Both the position numbers and the translations under genes were made by a program. DNA of 64,000 nucleotides from Leisingera sp. ANG59 (GTDB lineage: Bacteria; Pseudomonadota; Alphaproteobacteria; Rhodobacterales; Rhodobacteraceae), in the NCBI RefSeq assembly GCF_013317235.1, contig NZ_WLCM01000002.1:177584-241583 (forward strand), in the 5' to 3' direction. Below, piece by piece: positions 7,604 through 16,678 of this stretch. Under the pieces are notes generated by a model. That model was not told where the DNA came from. It ran no database searches and worked only from the letters and a program-made list of their open reading frames with translations. Within the stretch, counting starts at the first letter, position 1. The number at the start of each line of letters is the position of its first letter.

Positions 7604-8998
7604 ATGACAAAATTCACCGATCTGAACCTTAATCCCAAGGTCCTCAAAGCTATTGAGGAAGCCGGGTACGAAACCCCCACCCCGATTCAGGCGGGGGCCA
7701 TCCCGCCGGCGCTGGAAGGGCGCGATGTTCTGGGAATCGCCCAGACCGGCACCGGCAAGACCGCGTCGTTCACGCTGCCGATGATCACGCTTCTGGCCCG
7801 CGGCCGCGCCCGCGCCCGGATGCCGCGCAGTCTGGTGCTGTGCCCCACCCGCGAACTGGCTGCCCAGGTGGCGGAAAACTTCGACACCTATGCCAAGCAT
7901 GTGAAGCTGACGAAGGCGCTACTGATCGGCGGCGTGTCCTTCAAGGAGCAGGACGCGCTGATCGACAAGGGCGTCGACGTGCTGATCGCCACCCCGGGCC
8001 GCCTGCTGGACCATTTCGAGCGCGGCAAGCTGCTGCTGACCGGCGTGCAGATCATGGTGGTGGACGAGGCCGACCGGATGCTGGACATGGGTTTTATTCC
8101 GGACATCGAGCGCATCTTCTCGCTGACGCCGTTCACCCGACAGACCCTGTTCTTCTCGGCCACCATGGCGCCGGAGATCGAACGGATCACCAACACCTTC
8201 CTGTCGGGTCCGGCCCGTATCGAAGTGGCCCGTCAGGCCACGGCGTCGGAGACAATCGAACAGTCCGTTGTGCAGTTCAAGGCGTCGCGCCGCGATCGCG
8301 AGGGCAGCGAGAAGCGCAAGGTCCTGCGCGCATTGATCGATGCCGAGGGCGACAAGCTGACCAACGGCATTATCTTCTGCAACCGCAAGACGGATGTGGA
8401 TATCTGCGCGAAATCGCTGAAGAAATACGGCTATGACGCGGCTGCCATCCATGGCGACCTGGACCAGAGCCAGCGGACCAAGACCTTGGACGCCTTCCGC
8501 GAAGGGTCCTTGCGGATCCTGGTGGCCTCGGATGTGGCCGCACGCGGCCTGGACGTTCCCAGCGTCAGCCATGTGTTCAACTTTGATGTGCCCGGCCATG
8601 CAGAGGATTACGTTCACCGCATCGGCCGCACCGGCCGTGCGGGCCGCGAGGGCAAGGCGATCACCATCTGCATCCCGCGCGACGACAAGGCACTGGCGGC
8701 AGTGGAAGGCCTGATCCAGAAGGAAATTCCGCGGCTGGAGAACCCGGTCAAGCCGGAACCCAAGACGGAGAAGCCTGCCCGTGCTGCAAAGGCAGACAAG
8801 GCAGACGCGGATACCCGTGAAAGCCGCAAGGACGAGGGCCGTGATCGCCGCAGGGATGAAAAGCCCACGCAGAAGCCGGAGCGTTCTTCTGGCCGCGGCG
8901 GCAAACACGGCAAGCGCGACGACAAGGTTGTGGTCGGCATGGGCGACCACCTGCCGAGCTTTATCGCGCTCAGCTTTGCCGAGCGCCGCGCCAGCTGA
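7604..8998 (+). CDS. DEAD-box ATP-dependent RNA helicase (RhlE-like)
   Basis: This 464-residue RNA helicase has the full motif set: Q motif YETPTPIQ (22-29), Walker A AQTGTGKT (46-53), PTRELAAQ, DEAD at 154-157, SAT at 185-187, VASDVAARGLD and HRIGRTGRAG (338-347). The C-terminal tail (about 375-445) is a Lys/Arg/Glu-rich disordered region of the kind that anchors RNA in RhlE-type helicases. The likely role is ribosome assembly or RNA turnover at low temperature. I chose the ATG at 7604, where the conserved MTKFTDLNL begins; an ATG two codons upstream (7598) is possible. No clear Shine-Dalgarno is visible. A strong terminator follows. Confidence 0.93.
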   Translation: MTKFTDLNLNPKVLKAIEEAGYETPTPIQAGAIPPALEGRDVLGIAQTGTGKTASFTLPMITLLARGRARARMPRSLVLCPTRELAAQVAENFDTYAKHVKLTKALLIGGVSFKEQDALIDKGVDVLIATPGRLLDHFERGKLLLTGVQIMVVDEADRMLDMGFIPDIERIFSLTPFTRQTLFFSATMAPEIERITNTFLSGPARIEVARQATASETIEQSVVQFKASRRDREGSEKRKVLRALIDAEGDKLTNGIIFCNRKTDVDICAKSLKKYGYDAAAIHGDLDQSQRTKTLDAFREGSLRILVASDVAARGLDVPSVSHVFNFDVPGHAEDYVHRIGRTGRAGREGKAITICIPRDDKALAAVEGLIQKEIPRLENPVKPEPKTEKPARAAKADKADADTRESRKDEGRDRRRDEKPTQKPERSSGRGGKHGKRDDKVVVGMGDHLPSFIALSFAERRAS

Positions 8999-9019
8999 TC
9001 CGACACATTCTGATTATTG

Positions 9020-9047
9020 AGGCCGCCCTCCCCGGGGCGGCCTTTTT
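9020..9047 (+). terminator. Rho-independent terminator of DEAD-box helicase gene
   Basis: The stem AGGCCGCCC/GGGCGGCCT (9020-9028 with 9035-9043) is followed by a T5 run, 22 bases after the stop codon. Confidence 0.92.
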
Positions 9048-9199
9048 AGTGCCCCCAGGGCAATTCATCATGCTGCAAGCGCATGGACACCTTTGCACTT
9101 GCAGCATAGCGGGTCTTCGATCTTGTGTGGCGTCAAGCCGCGCAAACCGGCGTATTGCTTCCATCAACAAGAAACGCGCCATTGATGATGGGCCACGCC

Positions 9200-9379
9200 A
9201 TGAATACCAACGACACCAAAACCCTGACCATTTCCCAGTTCCAGGCCATTGAGGCCCGCGCCCACGAGCTGCGCGCCGAGGCCTTTGCCTCGATGATGCG
9301 CCGCCTGTTCAGCGCCCTGTTCAGCGCCCCGCGCAAGGTGGTCTCCTGCCCCAGCTGCGCCCGCCCGCTGCACGGCTGA
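9200..9379 (+). CDS. Small conserved-looking protein of 59 residues
   Basis: The predicted product begins MNTNDTKTLTISQFQAIEAR and continues with the amphipathic helix AHELRAEAFASMMRRLFSAL. It ends in SCPSCARPLHG, a CxxC pair. Helical, basic, short proteins of this kind are frequent in Rhodobacteraceae and some belong to DUF1127-like groups. I do not recognise the family with certainty. The gene is flanked by the helicase terminator and its own terminator, which supports an independent transcription unit. An in-frame ATG 15 bases upstream (9185) is an alternative start, and neither start has a strong ribosome-binding site. Confidence 0.6.
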   Translation: MNTNDTKTLTISQFQAIEARAHELRAEAFASMMRRLFSALFSAPRKVVSCPSCARPLHG

Positions 9380-9416
9380 GGCTGCCGCGGCTCCCTCTGG
9401 AGCAGCACAGTATTGA

Positions 9417-9454
9417 AAACGCCGCGTGCCCCAGGGGCCGCGGCGTTTCTGTTT
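9417..9454 (+). terminator. Terminator of the small protein gene, possibly bidirectional
   Basis: The stem AAACGCCGCG/CGCGGCGTTT (9417-9426 with 9439-9448) is followed by TTTCTGTTT. The convergent gene ends at 9467. The reverse strand reads GTTTTC after the stem, so the hairpin may serve both directions. Confidence 0.88.
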
Positions 9455-9466
9455 CCAAAGCCCACG

Positions 9467-10231
9467 TCACTGATCCCGGGGCAGGAAACCAGAGGGATTG
9501 AAGACATCTGCGTAGGTCCCTTCATCCGCGTACCAGCCCTCGAAGAAATCCTCAGGTCTTGCCATCTGGAGCGCTTTGCTTGTCATGGCAATAATGGCCT
9601 CCGTGCCATCCAGGCTCCAGGTCATCAACACGCCCGCGTCGGGGAGGTGCACCCCCCATACGGCCGGACTTGTGATGCTTTGCGGTAGTAGGTAGCAAGG
9701 CTCAGCTTTTCTGAAGACCGAGGGCGTCACCGTGTTGCTGTGGTGCCTGAACTCATCCCAGGCTGTCACCTGCGCACATCCGAAACAGGAGAGAAATTCC
9801 TGCACAACGGGTTCCAGTATGGTGGTCAACCCGTCGTCCTCCGGCAAGTAGAGCCGGTTTTCCTTGCAGTAGGCGGTCAGCCGCTTCTGCAGGTCTATGC
9901 CGGCACGGTCCTGATAGCCGATGCAAGCCAGCACCCAGATCGCCAGGTAAACCTCACCCCTGGGCAGGTCCGGTGCGACCGCCTGGTGAACCGCCGCCCA
10001 GGAGACCGCTTCTCCGCGTGACTTTATCATGTCACCGAAATTCTCCGGCCGGTCATCGTAAGTAAGAACATCTTCATAGATTTCTTTGCCAGCGAAAGAG
10101 GCCAAAGTCTCCGCTTTGCGGATCCGGTAAAAGGGATGCAGCGCAACAAACACATGGTCATAAATGCCTTCCCACCAGGTCAGCATGGGCACTTTGGAAC
10201 CGGGATGCTGGATTGCCCGATCGGCTGTCAT
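9467..10231 (-). CDS. Hypothetical protein of 254 residues, family not recognised
   Basis: I do not recognise this protein. It is acidic and rich in aromatic residues, with no signal peptide or membrane segment. Visible features are an N-terminal helix with YDHVFVALHPFYRI, a central hydrophobic helix EVYLAIWVLACIGYQDRAG, and a C-terminal block FFEGWYADEGTYADVF. The overall look recalls immunity or DUF-type proteins of contact-dependent systems, but no toxin gene is adjacent. The start is well supported: GAGGTG lies eight bases before the ATG. Flanking genes are convergent (the 59-residue gene) and co-directional (rnj). Confidence 0.7.
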   Translation of the reverse strand: MTADRAIQHPGSKVPMLTWWEGIYDHVFVALHPFYRIRKAETLASFAGKEIYEDVLTYDDRPENFGDMIKSRGEAVSWAAVHQAVAPDLPRGEVYLAIWVLACIGYQDRAGIDLQKRLTAYCKENRLYLPEDDGLTTILEPVVQEFLSCFGCAQVTAWDEFRHHSNTVTPSVFRKAEPCYLLPQSITSPAVWGVHLPDAGVLMTWSLDGTEAIIAMTSKALQMARPEDFFEGWYADEGTYADVFNPSGFLPRDQ

Positions 10232-10395
10232 GAAATCTGCACCTCGAAAACGCCCCCTGAAACAGTTCTAAACGGCCCGCCGCCAGGCACAACATCGCCG
10301 CGGCCCCGTCAGGGGGCGCGGCGCCTGGCCAAACGGGGCCTGCTGCATCGGTGATGCGGCTTGGCCGGGCGGGAGCACCGCCCTGCCCCGGAGCA

Positions 10396-12063
10396 TCAGC
10401 GCATGCGGCTGACCACCACTGTCACCTCGGGCTTCTTGCCGATCTCGGCTTGCGCGGTCTGGCGGGCGATGCGGCGCAATTCCTGCTCCAGCCTGTCGTC
10501 ATCGCGCAGGGTCTTGGCGCCGGCGCGCATCAGGAACTGGTTCAGGTCCTCCTCCAGAACCTCCACCAGAGCGGCACTGGAGGTCCCGGTTTCCGGCAGG
10601 CCCTTGAGGTCGCACCAGGGCTCTCCCAGCGGCTCGTCTTCCTCGTCGAGGATCACCGTCACCAGCACATGGCCGTTCAGCGCCATACGGATACGGTCGC
10701 GCACGATGCCGTCCAGCGCGCCGTATTTGACGGTGCCATCCAGATAGGTCCGGCCGGTCTCGATCCACTCGGTCACAGACGGCGCGTCGCCGGTCAGGTC
10801 CATCATCATGCCGTTCACCACCACGGCGCTGGCGATACCCTTTTCCTCGCCCAGGCGGGCGTGCTGGCGCAGGTGGCGGTGCTCGCCGTGCATCGGAATC
10901 AGCATCTTGGGCTTTAACAGCTTGTGGACCGCCTCCAGATCCGGGCGGTTGGCGTGGCCGGAGACGTGGTACAGGCCGGAGCTGTCATCAACCACATCCA
11001 CGCCCATTTCAGAGAACTGGTTGATGATGCGGATGACGCCCTTCTCATTGCCCGGAATGGTCTTGGAGGAGAACAGGAACAGATCGCCCTCCTTCAGCTC
11101 CAGCCCGCGGTACTTGCCGCGCGCCAGCTGTGCCGTCGCTGCGCGGCGTTCGCCCTGGCTGCCGGTGGTGATCAGCATCAGGTTGTCGCGCGGCACGTTG
11201 GCGGCGTCCTCCGGGCTGATCACCTTGGGGAAATCCACCAGCACGCCGGTCTCCACCGCCGCCTCGATCATGCGGCGCATAGCGCGGCCCAGAAGGACCA
11301 CGGAGCGGCCCGCCTTAACGCCCGCCTCGGCCAGGGTTTTCACCCGCGCCACGTTGGAGGCGAATGTGGTGGCAGCGACCAGCCCCTTCGCCTCGGAAAA
11401 CAGCTTGGTGATCTCCTCCGGAAGTTCGGATTCCGAGCGGCCCGGGTGCTGCGAGAACACATTGGTGGAATCGCAGACCAGTGCCTGAATGCCGTTCCCT
11501 GCGATTTCCGCCCACATCTCCGGATCAAAGGGTTCGCCGACCAGCGGGTTCGCGTCCAGTTTGAAGTCGCCGGTGTGCACCACCCGCCCTGCCGGGCTGT
11601 CGATCACGAGCCCGCCGCTTTCGGGGATCGAGTGGCTCATCGGCGCAACGCCGATGGTGAAGGGGCCAAGCTTTGTCACTTCGGGCCAGGCCTGCACGGT
11701 GTGCACATTGGCCGGGTCGTGGCCTGCCTCTTCCATCTTGCGGCGTGCCAGGTTGGCGGTGAAGGCGCGGGCGTAGATGGGCACGTTCAGATGCGCGTAG
11801 AGATGGGCAATCGCGCCGATGTGGTCCTCATGCCCGTGGGTGATGAAGATGCCTTCCAGCCGGTCGGCGCGCTCCTTCAACCAGGTGATGTCGGGCATGA
11901 TCAGGTCCACGCCCGGGGTGGTGTCCATGTCCGGGAAAGTCACGCCCAGATCCACCAGGACCAGCCGTTCCTTGCCCTGCGGCCCATAGCCGTAGACATA
12001 GGCGTTCATGCCAATTTCACCCGCCCCGCCGAGGGGCAGGTAGATCAATCTATCACTGCTCAT
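10396..12063 (-). CDS. rnj: Ribonuclease J
   Basis: RNase J is a metallo-beta-lactamase/beta-CASP enzyme with 5'-3' exo- and endoribonuclease activity. In alphaproteobacteria it takes part in rRNA maturation and mRNA decay. The 555-residue product shows LPLGGAGEIGMNAYVY at the start, the zinc-ligand motif THGHEDHIGAI (about 75-85), VDLGVTFPD, the beta-CASP region GSQGERRAA and the late motif HVSGHANRPD. The C-terminal domain is present, so the protein looks full length. Its ATG overlaps the coaX stop by four bases, so it is translationally coupled in a birA-coaX-rnj operon. Confidence 0.95.
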   Translation of the reverse strand: MSSDRLIYLPLGGAGEIGMNAYVYGYGPQGKERLVLVDLGVTFPDMDTTPGVDLIMPDITWLKERADRLEGIFITHGHEDHIGAIAHLYAHLNVPIYARAFTANLARRKMEEAGHDPANVHTVQAWPEVTKLGPFTIGVAPMSHSIPESGGLVIDSPAGRVVHTGDFKLDANPLVGEPFDPEMWAEIAGNGIQALVCDSTNVFSQHPGRSESELPEEITKLFSEAKGLVAATTFASNVARVKTLAEAGVKAGRSVVLLGRAMRRMIEAAVETGVLVDFPKVISPEDAANVPRDNLMLITTGSQGERRAATAQLARGKYRGLELKEGDLFLFSSKTIPGNEKGVIRIINQFSEMGVDVVDDSSGLYHVSGHANRPDLEAVHKLLKPKMLIPMHGEHRHLRQHARLGEEKGIASAVVVNGMMMDLTGDAPSVTEWIETGRTYLDGTVKYGALDGIVRDRIRMALNGHVLVTVILDEEDEPLGEPWCDLKGLPETGTSSAALVEVLEEDLNQFLMRAGAKTLRDDDRLEQELRRIARQTAQAEIGKKPEVTVVVSRMR

Positions 12064-12842
12064 GCGTCAGTACCGTTTTCCTTGTTGTATTTATGGATGA
12101 TCTGCAGCCCATGCATGGTGAGATCATCCTCATATGCGTCGAACAGATCGGCAGATTGCTGGAACAATGGCGCCAGCCCGCCGGTTGAGATTACTTTCAT
12201 CGGCACCGCGCGCTCGGCCTTGATACGGGCGCAGATCTCGCGCACGAGGCCGACATAGCCCCAGAACACGCCGGATTGCATGCAGGCGACGGTGTTGGTG
12301 CCAATCACGTTCTGCGGTTTGGAAATGTCCACATGGGGCAGCGCGGCGGCAGCCTGGTGCAGCGCCTCCAGGCTCAGGTTCACACCGGGTGCAATCACCC
12401 CGCCGACATAAGCGCCGTCCTCGGCCACCACGTCGAATGTGGTCGCAGTGCCGAAATCCACCACGATCAGATTGCCGCCGTAGGTGTCAAAGCCGGAAAC
12501 CGTGTTGACCAGCCGGTCGGGGCCGACGGCGGTGCCTTCGTCCACCCGCACCGCAACCGGCAGCAGGCATTCGGGTTTGCCCACCACCAAGGGACGCGTG
12601 TTGAAGTAGCGGTCCGCCAGCACACGCAGGTTGAACACCACCCGCGGCACAGTGGAGGAGATGATCATGTCGGTGATATCCGCCTCGATCCCCTGCAGCC
12701 GCATCAGCGTGTTGAGCCAGACATAATACTGGTCGGCAGTGCGCTGCCAGTCGGTGGCGGTGCGCCACATGCCGATGAACTTCTCCCCGTCATAGATCGA
12801 GAAGACGGTATTGGTATTGCCGCAATCAACTGCCAGAAGCAT
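12060..12842 (-). CDS. coaX: Type III pantothenate kinase
   Basis: CoaX phosphorylates pantothenate, the first step of coenzyme A synthesis. The 260-residue protein has the ASKHA phosphate-1 motif DCGNTNTVFSIYD near the N-terminus, the GPDRLVNTVSG pantothenate-binding region and VVDFGTATTFDVV (phosphate-2). AGGAAGGGG lies before the ATG. The gene is 12 bases downstream of birA and overlaps rnj by four bases. This gene order, following nuoN, is common in alphaproteobacteria. Confidence 0.95.
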   Translation of the reverse strand: MLLAVDCGNTNTVFSIYDGEKFIGMWRTATDWQRTADQYYVWLNTLMRLQGIEADITDMIISSTVPRVVFNLRVLADRYFNTRPLVVGKPECLLPVAVRVDEGTAVGPDRLVNTVSGFDTYGGNLIVVDFGTATTFDVVAEDGAYVGGVIAPGVNLSLEALHQAAAALPHVDISKPQNVIGTNTVACMQSGVFWGYVGLVREICARIKAERAVPMKVISTGGLAPLFQQSADLFDAYEDDLTMHGLQIIHKYNKENGTDA

Positions 12843-12854
12843 TGCTGCCCCTTC

Positions 12855-13601
12855 CTAGAAATAGATGTCGGCCGCGGGAATGCTGACGCGGCCCTTGGCG
12901 GTGTTTAGGACAAGGTTGCCGCTGGCGTCCACCGTTTCAAAGGTGCCTTCGGTTTCAGACGACGCGGTTTTGGCAGTGATCACCTCGCCCAGCTTGGCCG
13001 CGCGGGCCAGCCATTCGGTGCGGATTGGTTCGAACCCGTAGGTTGCGAACTGCTGCTCGTAACGGGCAAAAGCCTCGGCCACGGCTTCCAGGAATTCCTC
13101 CGGTGTGACCTGCACGCCGGTTTCCGACAACAGCGACACCGGCCAGACCGCGCCGGGCTCCAGCCATTCCTTCATCGGGGTTTCTACAAGGTTGACGCCG
13201 ATGCCGACAAACAGATGGTTGCCCCCCTGTCCGTTGCCAGCGCTTTCCAAGAGGATGCCCGCCAGCTTGCCGCCCTTCAGCAGCACGTCGTTGGGCCACT
13301 TCAGCGTCAGGCCTTCGCTGCGGCCGGTGACCGCGACGCAGGCATCATAGACCGCCAGCGCCGCCACGAAGCTGCGCAGCGCCGCCTGATCCGCGGCGCC
13401 CTCGGGGCGCATCACCAGAGTGGCGGCGAAGTTGCCCTTGGGGTCCTTCCAGTCACGGCCGCGGCGGCCCCTGCCCTGGGTCTGCCGCAGGGCCAGGATC
13501 CATTCTGGCCCCGCCAGCTCCCCCGCGATGCGGGCTGCCTCATTCAGGGTGCTGTCCACCTCGGCGAGCACCCGTTTTCCGTATCCAGCTGGCCAGCTCA
13601 T
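12855..13601 (-). CDS. birA: Biotin--[acetyl-CoA-carboxylase] ligase (no HTH domain)
   Basis: The enzyme attaches biotin to carboxylase carrier domains; in this window the biotin acceptor is the alpha subunit of methylcrotonyl-CoA carboxylase. The 248-residue protein contains QTQGRGRRGRDW (biotinyl-AMP loop), LKWPNDVLL with the catalytic Lys, and GIGVNL. It lacks the N-terminal helix-turn-helix of E. coli BirA, so it is a group I ligase that is not itself a repressor. GAGGAA precedes the ATG. A strong terminator lies between nuoN and this gene, so it probably has its own promoter or depends on read-through. Confidence 0.94.
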   Translation of the reverse strand: MSWPAGYGKRVLAEVDSTLNEAARIAGELAGPEWILALRQTQGRGRRGRDWKDPKGNFAATLVMRPEGAADQAALRSFVAALAVYDACVAVTGRSEGLTLKWPNDVLLKGGKLAGILLESAGNGQGGNHLFVGIGVNLVETPMKEWLEPGAVWPVSLLSETGVQVTPEEFLEAVAEAFARYEQQFATYGFEPIRTEWLARAAKLGEVITAKTASSETEGTFETVDASGNLVLNTAKGRVSIPAADIYF

Positions 13602-13620
13602 CTGCGTTCCTCAAAAAGTG

Positions 13621-13650
13621 CGAAAAGGCCCGGTCGCGTGACCGGGCCCT
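13621..13650 (-). terminator. Rho-independent terminator at the end of the nuo operon
   Basis: On the minus strand the stem GGCCCGGTC/GACCGGGCC (plus-strand 13627-13635 with 13640-13648) with a 4-base loop is followed by TTTT. It lies about 25 bases after the nuoN stop and before the birA start. Confidence 0.9.
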
Positions 13651-13672
13651 GTCAGCCTGCCTGAAAAGCAGA

Positions 13673-15112
13673 TCAATTTACAAGGGTTGCTGCCGCGGCC
13701 GCAGCGGCGCCGTCGATGCCGAACTGGTAAACCACGCCCACCAGCATCATTGCGGCAGAGGCCATCAGCGCCACACCCAGCACCGGAGAGCCCTTGGCTT
13801 CGACATCGTCCTCGCCAGTGCCGAAGTACATGTAGAAGACGATGCGGATGTAATAGAACGCACCGATGACGGAGGCCACGGCGGAAGCGATGACCAGCCC
13901 CATCAGGCCGGCGTCCACGCCCGCCTGCCACACGCCCAGCTTGGCAAAGAAGCCCAGCATCGGCGGCACGCCCGCCAGCGAGAACATCAGGATCAGCACC
14001 GCCAGCGCCTTGCCCGGCTCGCGCGCGGCGAACTGGTTCAGGGCCAGGATGTCGGTCACCGGCTTACCGTCCTTCTCCAGCATCAGGATGAAGGAGAAGG
14101 TGCCGATGTTCATGGTGACGTAGATCGCCAGGTAGACCAGCATCGCGGTGATGCCCTGTTCGGTGCCCGCGGCCAGGCCGATCATCGCATAGCCCATATG
14201 GGCGATGGAGGAGAACGCCATCAGCCGCTTGATGTCGCGCTGGCCGATCGCCGCGATGGCGCCCAGGAACATCGACAGCACCGACAGCACCACGATGATC
14301 TGCTGCCAGTCAGCGATTGCACCGCCAAAGGCGTCAAACAGCACCCGGGCAAACAGCCCCATGGCCGCGACCTTGGGCGCGGTGGCAAAGAAGGCGGTGA
14401 CCGGGGTCGGCGAGCCTTCGTAGACGTCCGGTGTCCACATGTGGAACGGAACCGCCGAAACCTTGAACGCCATGCCGGAGATCATGAAGACCAGGCCGAA
14501 CAGCATGCCGATGGACATATGGCCCTGTTCCGCCACCTGGACGATGCCCGCGAACTGGGTGGTGCCGGCAAAGCCGTAGACCAGCGAGGCGCCATAGAGC
14601 AGCAGGCCCGACGACAGCGCGCCCAGCACGAAGTACTTGAGGCCCGCCTCGGTCGACTTGACGCTGTCGCGGCGCATGGCGGCCACCACGTAAAGCGACA
14701 GCGACTGCAGTTCCAGCCCCATGTAGAGGGACATCAGGTCGCCGGCGGAGACCATCATCATCATGCCGACCGCGGCCAGCGCCACCAGGACCGGATATTC
14801 GAACCGCAGGATACCGCGGCGCGCCATGTACTCCTGGCTGATCAGCAGCACGGCAGACGCGCCCAGCAGCAGCGCCACCTTGGCAAAACGGGAGAAGCCG
14901 TCGTCGATGAACATGCCGCCAAATGCGGTCTGGGTGCCGGCCGGGCTGGAGGCGATCCAGAACGCGACCAGCGCCAGCAGCGCTGCCGTGCTCCAGACCA
15001 GCGGCACCGCCAGCTTGTCCTTGCCGGTGTAAACGGCGCCGATCAGCGCCGCCATGGCGTAAAGCGCCAGAACGATCTCTGGCAGGATTACAGTAAGATC
15101 AGCTTGGATCAT
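13673..15112 (-). CDS. nuoN: NADH-quinone oxidoreductase subunit N
   Basis: NuoN is one of the three antiporter-like proton-pumping membrane subunits of complex I. The 479-residue protein is almost entirely transmembrane helix. It holds the family signatures [17 protein letters not shown] and [20 protein letters not shown], with conserved Glu and Lys in membrane helices. It is the last gene of the operon, 15 bases after nuoM, and is followed by a terminator. Its length matches bacterial homologues (about 480). Confidence 0.97.
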   Translation of the reverse strand: MIQADLTVILPEIVLALYAMAALIGAVYTGKDKLAVPLVWSTAALLALVAFWIASSPAGTQTAFGGMFIDDGFSRFAKVALLLGASAVLLISQEYMARRGILRFEYPVLVALAAVGMMMMVSAGDLMSLYMGLELQSLSLYVVAAMRRDSVKSTEAGLKYFVLGALSSGLLLYGASLVYGFAGTTQFAGIVQVAEQGHMSIGMLFGLVFMISGMAFKVSAVPFHMWTPDVYEGSPTPVTAFFATAPKVAAMGLFARVLFDAFGGAIADWQQIIVVLSVLSMFLGAIAAIGQRDIKRLMAFSSIAHMGYAMIGLAAGTEQGITAMLVYLAIYVTMNIGTFSFILMLEKDGKPVTDILALNQFAAREPGKALAVLILMFSLAGVPPMLGFFAKLGVWQAGVDAGLMGLVIASAVASVIGAFYYIRIVFYMYFGTGEDDVEAKGSPVLGVALMASAAMMLVGVVYQFGIDGAAAAAAATLVN

Positions 15113-15127
15113 CTGCCTGATGCTCCC

Positions 15128-16678
15128 TTAGTGCGAAGCAATCTGGGTGGCTGCGGGCGCAGTGTCCGCAGCAGCCAGAGACTGGTTGAAGTTTGCGATC
15201 AGCGCCTCGGTCGACGGCGCGATGATGTCGGTGACCAGCGCCGGGTAGACCCCCAGCAGCAGGGTCATGGCGACCAGCGGCGCGAAGACGAAACGCTCGC
15301 GCGGGGACATGTCGCGGATGCCCATCAGGCTGCCTTTGATCAGGTCGCCGAACACCACGCGCCGGTAGAGCCACAGCGCATAAGCCGCCGAGAAGATCAC
15401 GCCGGTTGCTGCCACAGCAGTCACCCAGGTATTCTTCTGGAAGGCGCCCATCAGGGTCAGGAATTCACCGACAAAGCCCGAAGTGCCCGGCAGGCCGACG
15501 TTGCCCATGGTGAAGAACATGAATACCAGCGCATAAGCCGGCATGCGGATCACCAGGCCGCCATAGGCGTCGATGTCGCGGGTGTGCATGCGGTCATAAA
15601 TCACGCCGACGCAAAGGAAGAGCGCGGCGGAGATGAAGCCGTGCGACAGCATCTGGAAAATGGCGCCGTCGATGCCCTGCTGGTTGGCGGCAAAGATGCC
15701 CATGGTGACAAAGCCCATGTGCGCAACAGAGGAATAGGCGATCAGCTTTTTCATGTCCTCCTGCACCATCGCCACCAGCGAGGTGTAGACCACCGCGATC
15801 GCAGACATCCACAGGACCACATCGGTCATCACATCCGCCCCCACCGGGAACATCGGCAGCGAGAAGCGCAGGAAGCCGTAGCCGCCCATTTTCAGCAGGA
15901 TCGCCGCCAGCACCACGGAACCCGCGGTCGGCGCCTGCACGTGCGCATCCGGCAGCCAGGTGTGCACCGGCCACATCGGCATTTTCACCGCGAAGGAGGC
16001 AAAGAAGGCCAGGAACATCAGCGTCTGGGCGCCGCCCAGCACATGGATGCCCAGGACGTCAAAGGACGCCGCCGAGAAGCTGTGGGTCAGCAGGGTCTCG
16101 ATGTCGGTGGTGCCGGCATCCACATACATGAAGACCATCGCCACCAGCATCAGCACCGAGCCGAAGAAGGTATAGAGGAAGAACTTGAAGGAAGCGTAGA
16201 TCCGCTCCTTGCCGCCCCAGATGCCGATGATCAGGAACATCGGAATGAGGCCTGCCTCGAAGAACAGGTAGAACAGCACCAGGTCGAGCGCCATGAAGAC
16301 GCCCAGCATCAGGGTCTCCAGCAGCAGGAAGGCGATCATGTATTCCTTGACCCGGTCGGTGACCGACCAGCTGGCCAGGATGGTCAGCGGCATGATGAAG
16401 GTGGTCAGCATCACAAACAGCACCGAGATGCCGTCCACGCCCATCTTGTACTTCAGGCCGAAGATCCACTGGGCCTCTTCCACGAACTGGAAGCCGGTGT
16501 TGGCCGGGTCGAACTGGGAATAGATGCCCAGGCTCACCAGGAAGGTGATCGTGGTGGCAAAGAGCGCAACAAACTTGGCGTTGCGCTGCGCCGCCTTATC
16601 CTCGCCGCGCAGGAACAGGGCCAGGATGGCCGCCGCGAGCGCCGGGATGAAGGTGACAATAGAAAGGAGATTGTCCAT
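15128..16678 (-). CDS. nuoM: NADH-quinone oxidoreductase subunit M
   Basis: This is a second antiporter-like proton-channel subunit of complex I. The 516-residue polytopic protein has the typical stretch [20 protein letters not shown] and [15 protein letters not shown], including the conserved Lys of the discontinuous helix. Its start codon overlaps the nuoL stop by one base (ATGA), indicating coupled translation. Length is normal for NuoM. Confidence 0.97.
   Translation of the reverse strand: MDNLLSIVTFIPALAAAILALFLRGEDKAAQRNAKFVALFATTITFLVSLGIYSQFDPANTGFQFVEEAQWIFGLKYKMGVDGISVLFVMLTTFIMPLTILASWSVTDRVKEYMIAFLLLETLMLGVFMALDLVLFYLFFEAGLIPMFLIIGIWGGKERIYASFKFFLYTFFGSVLMLVAMVFMYVDAGTTDIETLLTHSFSAASFDVLGIHVLGGAQTLMFLAFFASFAVKMPMWPVHTWLPDAHVQAPTAGSVVLAAILLKMGGYGFLRFSLPMFPVGADVMTDVVLWMSAIAVVYTSLVAMVQEDMKKLIAYSSVAHMGFVTMGIFAANQQGIDGAIFQMLSHGFISAALFLCVGVIYDRMHTRDIDAYGGLVIRMPAYALVFMFFTMGNVGLPGTSGFVGEFLTLMGAFQKNTWVTAVAATGVIFSAAYALWLYRRVVFGDLIKGSLMGIRDMSPRERFVFAPLVAMTLLLGVYPALVTDIIAPSTEALIANFNQSLAAADTAPAATQIASH

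Noticed and set aside
13602..13672. Idea that birA-coaX-rnj is simply the tail of the nuo operon
   Set aside because: A strong rho-independent terminator lies between nuoN and birA. The unit is listed as a separate operon, though read-through cannot be excluded.
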